From the NCBI GenBank assembly GCA_014859965.1, contig JACZKQ010000134.1, positions 18,474-82,473 on the forward strand: DNA of 64,000 bases. The letters are read 5' to 3'. The position numbers were made by a program, and so were the translations under genes. The notes beneath the pieces are model-generated. The model was not told where the DNA came from. It worked only from the letters and a program-made list of their open reading frames with translations, and did not search any database. This DNA comes from Phycisphaerae bacterium (GTDB taxonomy: Bacteria > Planctomycetota > Phycisphaerae > Sedimentisphaerales > Anaerohalosphaeraceae). Of this stretch, positions 53,953-63,304 are shown one piece after another (position 1 is the stretch's first letter; each line of letters opens with the position of its first letter).

Positions 53953-55377
53953 ATGAAATTTACAACCAACATAAGGCATATCGTAGAAACCATGTATTCT
54001 GCTGTCACTATAGCGGGCAGTACCTATCTAACAAACATCAAGCCAAAATATGAATGTATCGGCTCGGAATTTATTACCGATGTTAGCTCACTTGCATGTA
54101 ATTACATTTGCGATGCGCTTGCTAACGGTGGCATCCCAGTTGAGGCTGCGATTGTCAAAACATCCGTCTCGGCAGCAGTGAGCAAAGTGCAGAACCGAAT
54201 GGAAGACTACCTTGAACGCGTCGGCAAGATCACCTTAGATGCCAAAAAGGCATGTTTAACCATTACAGCCTACAACCAAAGCGCATCCATCGTGTCGCTA
54301 ATGACTTGCCAAGACCTCGATAAGACAGTCTACACGTGCAAAGAGGAAGGCTATGCTACGGTATCCGCTGAGGCAATAATGGCTTCTCTGAAATCCTTTC
54401 CGCCTGAAAATATTATCGAGATATCCTCAGATGCAGAGGAATTGAGCATGTGGTCTGACGGCAACTGCGGCGGGCTTCAGACTATTCCAGTCTATGATAA
54501 TTGTATTGTCATTCCTTCTACTCACCAGAGGCTCGGCGCAGATGTTGCAATAAACAGAACCGCTCTTATTGACGGACTGAAACCCCTCGCCCGTTCAAGG
54601 CAGGCTATGGATGCATGTCAGGGAGTCGCTATCACAGTAAGCCGTCACCATATACAGTTCGTTACATCAATGAATGGAGTAGCCACACTGACACGCGTCA
54701 ATGCGGATGGCATTGCGGATGCCAAACAGCCAGTCGTATTCCAGATTCCCGCCCAATACATTAGGACCATTGTAAGAGTGTTGTCCGCTTCATTGTGCGG
54801 TGACGTAAAAATCGGAAGAACAAGCAAGGAGTGCACTGATATCCTCTTCATGCAAGTTGGCGATCACAAGATGTATTGGACGACGTCTGACGTGTACTCC
54901 GAAACTCCTTCCTTTGAAAATATGTTGGATTACCAGTTTGCCCATGAAATTTCCTCATGTGTGACGGATTGGGCTCGTGCCGTCACATATATTGCATCTT
55001 TAGATCGACGAGAAGAGAGCAAATCCTTCATAAGAGTGATTACTGACCATGTAAAAGGTTGCTTTTTCTTAGAGCCTTTCCCGTCAAATGAAACAAAACC
55101 TTGCAAAATTCCGTTTTGCTACACTTCACGCTTCAAGTATCTACCCAATTTGCAGGAGGACACTTGTGATGCGTACTTCGTCTCCGAAACGTCGCATCTC
55201 ATGCACATGATCAGAGGCTCTAAGAAGGCGTGTAATCTTACCATGTTCTTCGATACTTCCGATAGCAATAGTAAGACGGGGTGCAGGAAGGTATTGGTGC
55301 GATACCCTGCCACAAAAAAGAGAGCAACAAACGCAACAGAAACGTGTGTTCTGCTGTTCCCAATACATGTGGAGTAA
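53953..55377 (+). CDS. DnaN-like DNA sliding clamp
   Basis: The 474-residue protein shows the three-domain pattern of the DNA polymerase III beta clamp: MKFTTNIRHIVETMYSAV at the start; GKITLDAKKACLTITAYNQ and EGYATVSAEAIMASLKSFP (about 91-150); a second domain from INRTALIDGLKPLARS (about 190-315) with VVFQIPAQYIRTIVRVLSA; and a third to the C-terminus. It is longer than normal DnaN (about 366) because of an insert near residues 20-90. A clamp would tether a polymerase to DNA. Assignment is by pattern and is less certain than for the other genes. Confidence 0.55.
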   Translation: MKFTTNIRHIVETMYSAVTIAGSTYLTNIKPKYECIGSEFITDVSSLACNYICDALANGGIPVEAAIVKTSVSAAVSKVQNRMEDYLERVGKITLDAKKACLTITAYNQSASIVSLMTCQDLDKTVYTCKEEGYATVSAEAIMASLKSFPPENIIEISSDAEELSMWSDGNCGGLQTIPVYDNCIVIPSTHQRLGADVAINRTALIDGLKPLARSRQAMDACQGVAITVSRHHIQFVTSMNGVATLTRVNADGIADAKQPVVFQIPAQYIRTIVRVLSASLCGDVKIGRTSKECTDILFMQVGDHKMYWTTSDVYSETPSFENMLDYQFAHEISSCVTDWARAVTYIASLDRREESKSFIRVITDHVKGCFFLEPFPSNETKPCKIPFCYTSRFKYLPNLQEDTCDAYFVSETSHLMHMIRGSKKACNLTMFFDTSDSNSKTGCRKVLVRYPATKKRATNATETCVLLFPIHVE

Positions 55378-55520
55378 AAACGTGCTGAAGAACAATAAAT
55401 AGCAAAGGGGCGATGGCGTGAGGTGTCGAACATAATGTGCGACTATAGATTACATCGATAAGCAACAAGAGCGTATTACCAAAAGAAGAAAATTGCAAAA
55501 CATATATTGTGAGAAAGCAA

Positions 55521-57680
55521 ATGAGTAAACCAAAAACGCAATACGGAAAAGAGATTGAAGCAGCGTGGTATACAGTGAGCAAATTCATTTCACCCTGGGA
55601 CTACGTAGTGCAATACAGAAATGAGATGTGCAACTCATGTATTGTAACTGCCAACCCGAACTGTGTAGTTGCTGCAAACGCGTCAAAAATAAATCTTTTT
55701 AAGCCGTCGGCAATCAGCAAGGCAATGTTTCAGGCTCATTTTAATAGAGGACAAATTCTTTATTACAAATGTGCTCGCAATGCAAAGCTCACCACGGGTT
55801 ATGGAAGATATGATACGGACGCCCTCAATCTTCCATTTGCTGCGGAATTGGGAGTGGAGACAAAGAAGAAAACACATGGCAGCTACTGCGTATTGTTGAT
55901 TGGTATCGATATCGATTGCCATAACAATGAAAAGCATGTCAGTGAGGTAGAATGCCTTATTCAGGCATACCTTCCAAACACCTACTGGGAAGCATCTACA
56001 GGCGGAAAAGGCAGGCACGGGTACATCAAAATACAATATACCAACTCATTTGGCGTTGTTGAAGCAATATCTAAAACTCTTAAGAGGCTGTTTGGCAAGC
56101 TGGATGACCTCAGGAAGTTGTATGGATTCGAGGCGAAAATTGATGAGCCTGCTGGATTGCCGTACAAGATGGAACTGGTTGATCACAATCCCTACGAAGC
56201 GAACTGGTCAACGCTGTACGTGACAACTGGCAAGGAAGATAAATTCTTAGGAGGGTATGTAAATCGCGAAGCGGCACTGTGGAAAGACTATGTGGCGTAC
56301 TTAAAGGCATGCAATATGCATTATATTACTGCCGAATGTGAAGGGCAGCCAAGACAGTTGAACACGGTCCTTTCCCCAAAAGACATCAAAACGACTTTTG
56401 CCCAGTTTTTGTGTAGCAACGGTATTGTATTTGCTCCACCTTCCAAGAATGGCAAATATTTTAAGATTACTTATCAGCGAGCATTTAAGCTTCCCATGTT
56501 TGGTGCTACTGTGTCAGCCTATAAGGATGCTACTCCCAGAATGGATTGTATCCAACAATTGCATCATCTACCATATTATTCCTCTGCGGAGTTGCAAGTA
56601 GCGTACAAGCGCATTGTAAAGCAAATTGAAGCTGTAAACAGTACGACTGATTACGATAATAGTAAACTGTTGCCCATATTGGATGTGTCAAACTGCACTG
56701 TGATTGCGAAGGCGGATTGTGGTGATGTATCTGTCACATCTGAAGTAGACCCATATGCTATCGCTATTCCCGTCAAAGAGGGATACGTGAAGCCTTCCAT
56801 GCTCTTATCTGATATGATAATGACAGAATGTAAGCCTGCGCACTTTAATACTGTGGAATGCCCTTCAAAAGGAAAGGAGGGAGAAGGAATATGTAACAAC
56901 TGTGCGTGTACTAATGCGCAATCTGGTGGCAAAGGGATGAGTGTAGACACAGATGCAATGGCGAATGAGGTGAAGTTTGCACAAAGTGTTGATTGGGCAG
57001 CAGTTAGTGATGGCAAGAAGGAATTGGATATAAGCGAATTCTGGTCTAACTATAAAAAGGAGACTGGTGGAAAAAAATGGGTAGATTACGAAGAGGTAGT
57101 AGCAAATTTAAAATATGAAACTGATACAATGAGAAAGACCGCACTGTTCATCCCCGCATATATGAAAAAATTAGGAAGAGCACCGACTGTTGAAGAAGCG
57201 GAACAAGAGTATGTAAGCCGTTGTTTGAATTCTAATAGTGCAGCTAGCACTGTAAATCGACAAAATCGACTGAGAGGGTGTATTGAGTTTTACAAAGCCA
57301 CGTATGATGTAACTAAGGTGGGGTGCACTGTGAAGTGGGCAGAGGACAAGGTGAAAGTATTAGAGGCGATAGAGTGCTATCTACCTGATAAAGTAGGGTA
57401 TAAACAAGGAAAGAACCTAAAGAGCATAGACATGGATGAGCTTGGATTCGTGTATTACATAATTAAGAGGATGGGAGAGGCAGAGCAGAACTGCATTCTG
57501 GCAAACAGTTTGACATACGGCAGAGCAGATGAGTGTTTTCTCAATGAATATGGCAAAAAATGTGGCAGACACAAATTTTCGGGTATTATCAAAGTATTGC
57601 TAAAGAGTGGGTTGATAGAAAAGGTGGGTAGCTACAAAGTTGGGCTTCGTGGGAACTGCTATCGGGTCACCGTGATCTAA
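55521..57680 (+). CDS. Archaeo-eukaryotic-primase-like replication protein
   Basis: The 719-residue product has AEP-type primase motifs in its N-terminal third: LLIGIDIDCHNNEKH (metal-binding DxD, about 128-136) and STGGKGRHGYIKI (about 159-171). These resemble PrimPol-type initiators of plasmids and phages. The rest (about 400-719) includes a Cys-rich stretch and a C-terminal helical region of unknown role; no helicase motif was found. It should make primers and perhaps act as a replication initiator of the island. ATG 55521 was chosen; GTG 55509 is possible. Confidence 0.65.
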   Translation: MSKPKTQYGKEIEAAWYTVSKFISPWDYVVQYRNEMCNSCIVTANPNCVVAANASKINLFKPSAISKAMFQAHFNRGQILYYKCARNAKLTTGYGRYDTDALNLPFAAELGVETKKKTHGSYCVLLIGIDIDCHNNEKHVSEVECLIQAYLPNTYWEASTGGKGRHGYIKIQYTNSFGVVEAISKTLKRLFGKLDDLRKLYGFEAKIDEPAGLPYKMELVDHNPYEANWSTLYVTTGKEDKFLGGYVNREAALWKDYVAYLKACNMHYITAECEGQPRQLNTVLSPKDIKTTFAQFLCSNGIVFAPPSKNGKYFKITYQRAFKLPMFGATVSAYKDATPRMDCIQQLHHLPYYSSAELQVAYKRIVKQIEAVNSTTDYDNSKLLPILDVSNCTVIAKADCGDVSVTSEVDPYAIAIPVKEGYVKPSMLLSDMIMTECKPAHFNTVECPSKGKEGEGICNNCACTNAQSGGKGMSVDTDAMANEVKFAQSVDWAAVSDGKKELDISEFWSNYKKETGGKKWVDYEEVVANLKYETDTMRKTALFIPAYMKKLGRAPTVEEAEQEYVSRCLNSNSAASTVNRQNRLRGCIEFYKATYDVTKVGCTVKWAEDKVKVLEAIECYLPDKVGYKQGKNLKSIDMDELGFVYYIIKRMGEAEQNCILANSLTYGRADECFLNEYGKKCGRHKFSGIIKVLLKSGLIEKVGSYKVGLRGNCYRVTVI

Positions 57681-58208
57681 TAGGCATTAGAATGTCGGAG
57701 AACCAAGTAGGGCTCCCCTAGCGGAGCACGTAGCCGTATCCCTGTCATAGCAACCTAAGATGAATTGGACTTCTTACGGGCAATCCTGAGCTGTTCTGGA
57801 GCAGTGCGGAATTGTGAATCATGTGGTTACTTGCAATTGTGCATCGTGGGCTGGCAGGGTGCGTGTGTATTCTGTCCGTAGGACTATGCCTCACAAGGGT
57901 AGAAACAGGCGATAAAGGCGAGGATAAGCGAATGGGAAGTGCGGGTTGTGCAGGTGTTGTCGAAAAGCCGTTTGCTTTCTATCCAGTTTGCGTCGAGTGC
58001 CACAGTGCTGCGCGACGTGCGGTCAATTGAAGAAGATGCGAATAGGCATGCGGCAATTCCGAACCTGAAATCCATCCAGACGGCTCATTACGGTTCGGAT
58101 GCATGTTCAGGTGGCGGCATAGAAGTCTGCTGCCAGACTCGATAGTTTTTGTTGCTATCGCATGTCATTCGGGCAAAGTAGGCAAATATCATTTGTACGG
58201 AGAAGACA
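57681..58208. other. 530-base gap; short uncertain frames only
   Basis: Two short plus-strand frames (57821-58030, with a possible ATG at 57931; and 57939-58145) overlap and show no domain. CGATAG and CTATCG form a hairpin near 58140-58160, just before the DUF2958 gene. The length and lack of a gene in this position would suit a regulatory or replication region, but nothing proves it. Confidence 0.4.
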
Positions 58209-58499
58209 ATGGAACTCATCACAGCAAGAGATAAGCTGCCTACACTATACGGGCAGGAAAATGTTGCTGACCCGATTGTCCATGCAAGGCTATTTGATCC
58301 GTGTGGAAGCTTCACGTGGTTCGTGTTGGAATTCGATGGAAATGACCTGATGTTCACGTTTGTGACAAGCAATCTGTGTCCTGAGGGCGAATTCGGATAC
58401 ACGTCCCTGAGCGAACTAAAATCCGTGAGGAACCGTTTCGGGCTGGGTATAGAACGCGACATTCATTTCGACCAGAAGCCTCTCTCTAAGTGCAAATAG
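58209..58499 (+). CDS. DUF2958 domain protein
   Basis: The 96-residue protein matches DUF2958: KLPTLYGQENVADPIVHARLF, FVLEFDGNDLMFTFV and YTSLSELKSVRNRFGLGIERD. The family is found almost only on plasmids and integrative elements and its function is unknown. The ATG follows GGAG. It heads a rightward cluster with the HAD and RuvB-like genes. Confidence 0.85.
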   Translation: MELITARDKLPTLYGQENVADPIVHARLFDPCGSFTWFVLEFDGNDLMFTFVTSNLCPEGEFGYTSLSELKSVRNRFGLGIERDIHFDQKPLSKCK

Positions 58500-58565
58500 A
58501 TCATGGAGGGAACCCGACTCTCTCTCCTCTTTGGGGGGAGAGTCATTATTTCTAAAGGAACAGGC

Positions 58566-58940
58566 ATGAAGATCGGCATTGACCTCGACAACACAATCAC
58601 AGCTTCGTCCGAGAGCGTGAGGTTTTTCCGTGTTCTCGCGCATTTGCTACGCTCTGAAGCTGAGATTCATATCGTCACCGCCAGAGAACCTGGAACTGAT
58701 GAAGCAGTCAAGGCTGAGCTTCGGGAAATGGGCATTGAATTCGACTTCATTGCGATTACCGCCAACAAAAAGCGGTATGTTGAAGATAACGGAATCACCA
58801 TTTTCTTCGAGAACACTGACGAATACCTGCTTAATGTGCCTGAGGCGGTCCTGGTCATGAAGGTACGGGAGCCAGGGAATTTTGATTTTGCGGCGAAAAA
58901 ATGGATTGGCTCGTCGAAGACGACGCGCATGATTGAGTAG
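58566..58940 (+). CDS. HAD-like phosphatase/nucleotidase
   Basis: The 124-residue protein begins MKIGIDLDNTITA, the DxDxT motif of the HAD superfamily, and continues with IHIVTAREPGTDEAVKAEL (motif II Thr) and a late FFENTDEYLL region. Small HAD proteins of this type resemble 5'-nucleotidase or polynucleotide phosphatases. The substrate is unknown. ATG 58566 follows AAAGGAAC; the frame continues upstream without a better start. It ends four bases before the next gene's ATG. Confidence 0.75.
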   Translation: MKIGIDLDNTITASSESVRFFRVLAHLLRSEAEIHIVTAREPGTDEAVKAELREMGIEFDFIAITANKKRYVEDNGITIFFENTDEYLLNVPEAVLVMKVREPGNFDFAAKKWIGSSKTTRMIE

Positions 58941-58944
58941 CTCC

Positions 58945-59703
58945 ATGAATGAGGAAGAATACCCTGTGCTGAAGAAGACACAACAGAAACATCGCTTCGA
59001 TGAGTTTGATCAGCATGTATCGCTGTGGAATGTCGTGCCTGCTGGCAAGGGGCATTCTCTCGTCGTACTCCGAAAGATAGCCGATGGCATACACAATGGC
59101 ACTTTCAAGAAAAGTCCTTCTGTCCTTATTGCTGGCGAAGGCGCAAGGACACTTGGCATGGCTCTCGCAAATACCTTGTGTTCGGAGGACGTCAGGCAAT
59201 GCGATGCAAAATACCTCAATAATACCAGAAGTCAAATCGAGCATTTTGCAGAAAGTCTGTTTGACACAGTGCACATAATCAGCAATGTCAACACTATTGG
59301 CATGGGTGAGGGCGTGCTGTGGCATTTTCTGCGTAATGGCAACTACAAATTCCAGAGCTTTGACGGCGCATATTGCCAATACGTCTATGTGCATGGTATT
59401 CTTTGTTTATGCTGCAATGACATGAAATCTGTTTCTCCTTCCCTCTTGGCGATAGTGGATCACAAGATCACGGTAGAACCGTATACGCACCAGCAACTGG
59501 AATTGATGGTTCATCAGCGGCTCGCTTTTTGCGGTGTTGATTATGAAGATGACGAAGGGGTCTTGGTAACCATCGTTAAGCATGGCGATGCCCAGATGAA
59601 TCAGATCATAGACGTCCTGCGAATGTGCGTCCTTTTAGTTCAAGCAGAAGGCAGGAGTGTTTTGGATGTGAGCGTGGTGGAAAGAGCAGTGAGACTCTTA
59701 TGA
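58945..59703 (+). CDS. RuvB-like AAA protein lacking a P-loop
   Basis: The 252-residue protein follows the RuvB order of elements but with altered motifs: SVLIAGEGARTLGMALANTL stands where Walker A should be (no GK[ST]), FDTVHIISNVNTIG where Walker B would be, LCCNDMKSVSPSLLAIVDHKITVEPYTHQQLE where RuvB has sensor 1 and the PLRDRF region, and DAQMNQIIDVLRMC in place of GTPRIANRLL. It therefore looks like a non-ATPase relative. TTG 58933 is an alternative start that overlaps the HAD gene. The active-looking RuvB-like protein is encoded on the other strand at 61711. Confidence 0.6.
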   Translation: MNEEEYPVLKKTQQKHRFDEFDQHVSLWNVVPAGKGHSLVVLRKIADGIHNGTFKKSPSVLIAGEGARTLGMALANTLCSEDVRQCDAKYLNNTRSQIEHFAESLFDTVHIISNVNTIGMGEGVLWHFLRNGNYKFQSFDGAYCQYVYVHGILCLCCNDMKSVSPSLLAIVDHKITVEPYTHQQLELMVHQRLAFCGVDYEDDEGVLVTIVKHGDAQMNQIIDVLRMCVLLVQAEGRSVLDVSVVERAVRLL

Positions 59704-59829
59704 CCTGTTCACGTTCACTGTTCTCCACCTACTTGAAATCGAGATGTTTGCCCCTTCCACCTCGACCAAGAAGAGGTTTTAGCCAATCCCTGCTTGACTT
59801 GTGGAGCTATATGCTCTATTAAGAGCAGC

Positions 59830-60168
59830 ATGGGAATTGATAAAACAAGCTATGAGTGGCTGTTTCTCAAACGACATCCGTCGTGGTTGCGAGGACGTCC
59901 TTTTCGGAGCAAGTTCTATCGAGAGTTGATAGGAACAGAAAATGACGCCCGTGCCGATTTTTCTCAAAAACTCAGAGTTTTGGCTTTGGAGCTTTTACAG
60001 GTAGAAGACGATATTGGTGAGTTGCAGAGGGCTCTGTGCGTCCTGTCTGTGGTGGGAAAGACAGAAGATATTCCTGCGGTAGAGAAACTTCATCAACTGG
60101 ACAACGCGGATTTATCAACTGATGTGGGGACTTGCATTTACGAAATCAGGCAAGGCAAAAACGTCTGA
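59830..60168 (+). CDS. Hypothetical protein
   Basis: A 112-residue, mostly helical-looking protein with no motif that I recognise; HPSWLRGRPFRSKFYREL is basic and could bind nucleic acid. ATG 59830 is chosen over TTG 59794. It follows the RuvB-like protein by 126 bases and ends 44 bases from the convergent recombinase gene. Confidence 0.5.
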   Translation: MGIDKTSYEWLFLKRHPSWLRGRPFRSKFYRELIGTENDARADFSQKLRVLALELLQVEDDIGELQRALCVLSVVGKTEDIPAVEKLHQLDNADLSTDVGTCIYEIRQGKNV

Positions 60169-60212
60169 ACATCCCCACAGCGACGGGCAAAACGATCCCA
60201 CTAAAAGGTGTC

Positions 60213-61169
60213 TCAGTAGGTCAATCGATCTGCTGCATCTGCCAACTGCTGCACAGAATTCTTAGTGTAGATAGCAGTCGTATTCAGCGATTCATGCCCA
60301 AGCAATGAAGCCAATTGGACCAGATTTCCCTCTGCGCCTCCATCTGTCGCTTTAGCCAAAAACGAATGTGAAAACGTATGCCTCAGCACATGGCAATGCA
60401 AATTCTCAATGCCCGTCAATGCACTATATTTCTCAAATACCGCCTGTATGCCCCTCCTATTCAAGTCTCCTCGTTCGCCGATGAAGACTCTTTGTGACTC
60501 AACAGGAGGACGACGTTGCAGGTAATCAACCAAGGCTTTTCGTCCCTGTAGGGGAAGAGGGACGATCCGTTGCTTGCTTCCCTTGCCGTGGCGGTAAAAG
60601 ACCGTTCCAGCCCGTTCGGTTATCGAGAGGTCTGCCAACTCCAAGTATGTCACATCTGAGAGCCGTGCTCCAGTGTACAGAACGAGCGAAAAGATCGCTT
60701 TTGCTCGGATGTCATGCCGAAGCTCTACCTCTCGAAGCACTTTGCGAACCTCTGCTCTGGACAATCCCTGTGGTGCGAGCGGTTGTCGCCGCAGCTCCTT
60801 GACACCGACAGTTGGATTCACAGCAACGTGATCCTTCTGGCACAACCATTTGAAATACTTTCGAAGAGAAGCAAGACACCTGTTCACAGTCGAGGTCGCC
60901 TGCCTCTTCTCTTTGTTTAGGTACTCTCGAAAATCAGTCACGTCCCGCACCGTCACTCTTCCCACGTCCCACGGTTCGGAGTTGGCGGTCGAGAACCATT
61001 TGGCGAACTTCCTAACGTCCATGATCAATGCTTCGGCGGTGTGCCGACTGACATCCTGCTCACCCAAGAATTCAGAGAAGAGAACATCCTGTTTTGGGCG
61101 GATAGAGATGCATCGAAAAACATTATGTTCGAGGTTTTTGCCGTCTTCGGAACACGAATTGGAAATCAT
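60213..61169 (-). CDS. XerC/D-type tyrosine recombinase
   Basis: The 318-residue protein has the complete catalytic set: Arg 169 in TGARLSD, the beta-hairpin lysine in HGKGSKQR, His 260 and Arg 263 in HCHVLRHTFSH, His 292 in LGHESLNTTAIY, and nucleophile Tyr 301. An N-terminal SAM-like binding domain (about 25-115) precedes. It may resolve dimers of the element, invert or integrate DNA. It ends an operon: RuvB-like ATPase, HTH protein, recombinase. It is unlike the integrase at 50636. Confidence 0.92.
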   Translation of the reverse strand: MISNSCSEDGKNLEHNVFRCISIRPKQDVLFSEFLGEQDVSRHTAEALIMDVRKFAKWFSTANSEPWDVGRVTVRDVTDFREYLNKEKRQATSTVNRCLASLRKYFKWLCQKDHVAVNPTVGVKELRRQPLAPQGLSRAEVRKVLREVELRHDIRAKAIFSLVLYTGARLSDVTYLELADLSITERAGTVFYRHGKGSKQRIVPLPLQGRKALVDYLQRRPPVESQRVFIGERGDLNRRGIQAVFEKYSALTGIENLHCHVLRHTFSHSFLAKATDGGAEGNLVQLASLLGHESLNTTAIYTKNSVQQLADAADRLTY

Positions 61170-61208
61170 TTGAACACTCCTGACCTTGAATTCTGCACAT
61201 AATGTTCA

Positions 61209-61718
61209 TTATGTTCGTGGCTTATGTTCGGGGTTCTGACACTGTAACTGTCGAAATACCTCACGAAGTATCTCATCCTCGCCGATGTTTTCTGCTCCGT
61301 CTGGAAAGCATTTCCGAATAGCCGAATCGATTTGTGCCACTTTGATGTTCTCTATTCCGAGTGCTTCCAACGCTTCGATCAGTTCCATATGCCTTTCGAC
61401 CTGGGGCGATCTTGTTTCTTTCTCCCGCATTTTTTCGACTGGAGAAGGCTTGGATCTGGCGACTGGAGAATCATTTCGGCGGGAGGTATAAAACATGATC
61501 ACCTGTCCATTGACCCCGACATTCTGCTCTTTGACGCGGAGATTACACAACGCCATTTCTCTTGTGAAAACTGGACGCCTATTGGCAATGAGGTAGACAG
61601 GTTGTAGAATCACGCCTTCGGTGATCAACTGATACAGCCGACTCCTCGAAAGCCCTAAGAGTTTTGACATTACTGAAACATTCATATAGGGAGGGATGTC
61701 AAAATGATTGCTACTCAT
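61209..61718 (-). CDS. Helix-turn-helix DNA-binding protein
   Basis: The 169-residue protein has a MerR/excisionase-like helix-turn-helix near its start (MSKLLGLSRSRLYQLITEGVI, about 17-37) with a RRPVFT wing, then a linker rich in charged residues and a C-terminal part of unknown type. Its ATG overlaps the RuvB-like gene's stop by eight bases (ATGAGTAG), so the two are translated together. It probably controls recombination or transcription of the island. Confidence 0.7.
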   Translation of the reverse strand: MSSNHFDIPPYMNVSVMSKLLGLSRSRLYQLITEGVILQPVYLIANRRPVFTREMALCNLRVKEQNVGVNGQVIMFYTSRRNDSPVARSKPSPVEKMREKETRSPQVERHMELIEALEALGIENIKVAQIDSAIRKCFPDGAENIGEDEILREVFRQLQCQNPEHKPRT

Positions 61719-62688
61719 GAGTTTTCTCCGCGTCCAAATGACACCTTCGAAAATGTTCCAACCCGAATTGGGTCAACACTCTGATGCTGTTGTTTTTTGT
61801 TACCAATCCTTCCCGAATCAAGAATTGCTCAACAATTGTGCTTACGTGTTTACAATGCAAGCCCAGCCGAGAGGCAAGAACATTGAGCCTGGCTGTCCCA
61901 TCATTCTCATAGATCATTCTCAAATATTTAATCTCATTGGTGGTGAGACCGATCTTGTCGATGCCCTCCAATTCACACGTTTTCACGAAATGCTCGCTCG
62001 CAATGACATCGCAGTTTTGCGAAGCTGCCGTCATTCGTGTTGATTCTAATAGACGGAGTGCAATTCGCGGCGTGCCTTTACCTCGCTCAGAAATCATCCG
62101 CAGAACCGAACCGTCTACCTGCCAACCAAGTTGTTTGACGCGATTGGAGAGAAGGGCTTCGAGTTCTTGCTCCCTGTAGAATTCGTAGTCCAAAACCAAT
62201 TTGAACCTGTCCCTGAGCGGCTGAAGCAATTTTTGAGGATCAGTCGTTGCTCCCAGTATCGTAAAATTGGCGATACGAATTGGACGGCTCTTCTTGCCTC
62301 TCTTCGTTTCGAGAAATATCTGTTGATTTTCCATCGCTCGATACAACGTCGTCTGGCTAATGCAAGGCAACTCATGAATTTCATCAAGTAGCACTACCTC
62401 CCGATCTTTCGGAGTTAATAGGAACGCGTGCAGATCGGTAGGGCTCTTAATATTTTGAGCAAGTTGCTCATGAAGTTCGCAGCCCATTTCCTTCGCAAGG
62501 ATATGGCTCAACTCTGTTTTGCCCAAGCCTGGACCTCCCTGCATGAGCATATGCGGCAGTTTCGTGCCCTGGTTCCACGCTGCTTCCATCGCGACTTTGC
62601 ATCGCTGAACAATTTGTTCTTGCCCGACGAATTGTTCGATGACCTGGGGTCGGCAATCGTTTACTTCTTTGAATGTGTCTTCATGCAT
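61711..62688 (-). CDS. RuvB-like branch-migration ATPase
   Basis: The product is a RuvB homologue: FVGQEQIVQRCKVAMEAA, Walker A GGPGLGKTE (about residues 51-59), Walker B VVLLDEIHEL (Asp 102, Glu 103), sensor 1 ILGATTDPQKL, PLRDRFK, and sensor 2 GTPRIALRLL; a winged helix ends the protein. From ATG 62688 it has 325 residues, against 336 for E. coli RuvB. RuvB pumps Holliday junctions with RuvA; no ruvA is seen here. ATG 62697 lies too near the GGAG; TTG 62715 is another candidate. Confidence 0.85.
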   Translation of the reverse strand: MHEDTFKEVNDCRPQVIEQFVGQEQIVQRCKVAMEAAWNQGTKLPHMLMQGGPGLGKTELSHILAKEMGCELHEQLAQNIKSPTDLHAFLLTPKDREVVLLDEIHELPCISQTTLYRAMENQQIFLETKRGKKSRPIRIANFTILGATTDPQKLLQPLRDRFKLVLDYEFYREQELEALLSNRVKQLGWQVDGSVLRMISERGKGTPRIALRLLESTRMTAASQNCDVIASEHFVKTCELEGIDKIGLTTNEIKYLRMIYENDGTARLNVLASRLGLHCKHVSTIVEQFLIREGLVTKNNSIRVLTQFGLEHFRRCHLDAEKTHE

Positions 62689-63304
62689 ATTTGTCATGCT
62701 CCTTTCCTGTTGCAAGGAGACGTTTTTCTCGACTCTGGCAGCAATAGAGCAATAGAAGGACGCAAAACACCATAGAAATCAAGGGAATTCGATGGGGGAT
62801 GCCTGGAAGGCTATGCAAAACACATAAACATTAAGGATACGCCTTAACGGAAACTTAATATTTTCCTTGTACTCTTCGTTTTTGGCTTAAAAACCGAGCT
62901 GGAGTATCGAAGCCGTGCACGACAACACTCTTGCTGCGGCAAAAAAAATAAGATTTATTTTTATCGACGGAGGTGTTTTAACTGGGCGATTTATGGAGAG
63001 GTATTCTCTATCTCTACGAAAGTACAAAGAGGCTATCTTGTTTTTCGACCAACATTTGTCACTGTCGTTACAATAGTTAGACCAATACGTTTTATTGGCT
63101 TACCCCCCGCCACACCCCTCAATTCTTTTTGTGACTCCTGTTTGGATTAGGGGATACCTTACGCAGCGTCTTTTCTGCATGGACAAGTTTCTGTGCAAAA
63201 CAAAGTGACCATCTTGAGTTAACAAAAGCTGCCAGAGTTGAATTTGTTTAATGCAATGAGGTGATCACGACTATCACGGTGAACTGCTTGACACAGAAGG
63301 CACA
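62689..63304. other. 600-base AT-rich gap; likely divergent control region
   Basis: No convincing gene. It holds the palindrome at 62831-62847, A/T-rich tracts near 62940-62965 and the leaders of two divergent genes. It could also hold a replication origin, but no iterons were noticed. Confidence 0.45.
62831..62847. promoter_or_regulatory. Palindrome upstream of the RuvB-like operon
   Basis: TTAAGG and CCTTAA enclose ATACG. It lies about 140 bases before the RuvB-like start and could be an operator, perhaps for the HTH protein of the same operon. Confidence 0.35.

Noticed and set aside
57821..58145. Two overlapping short frames before the DUF2958 gene
   Set aside because: No motifs; they overlap in different frames, and only a weak ribosome site (GAGG before 57931) exists.
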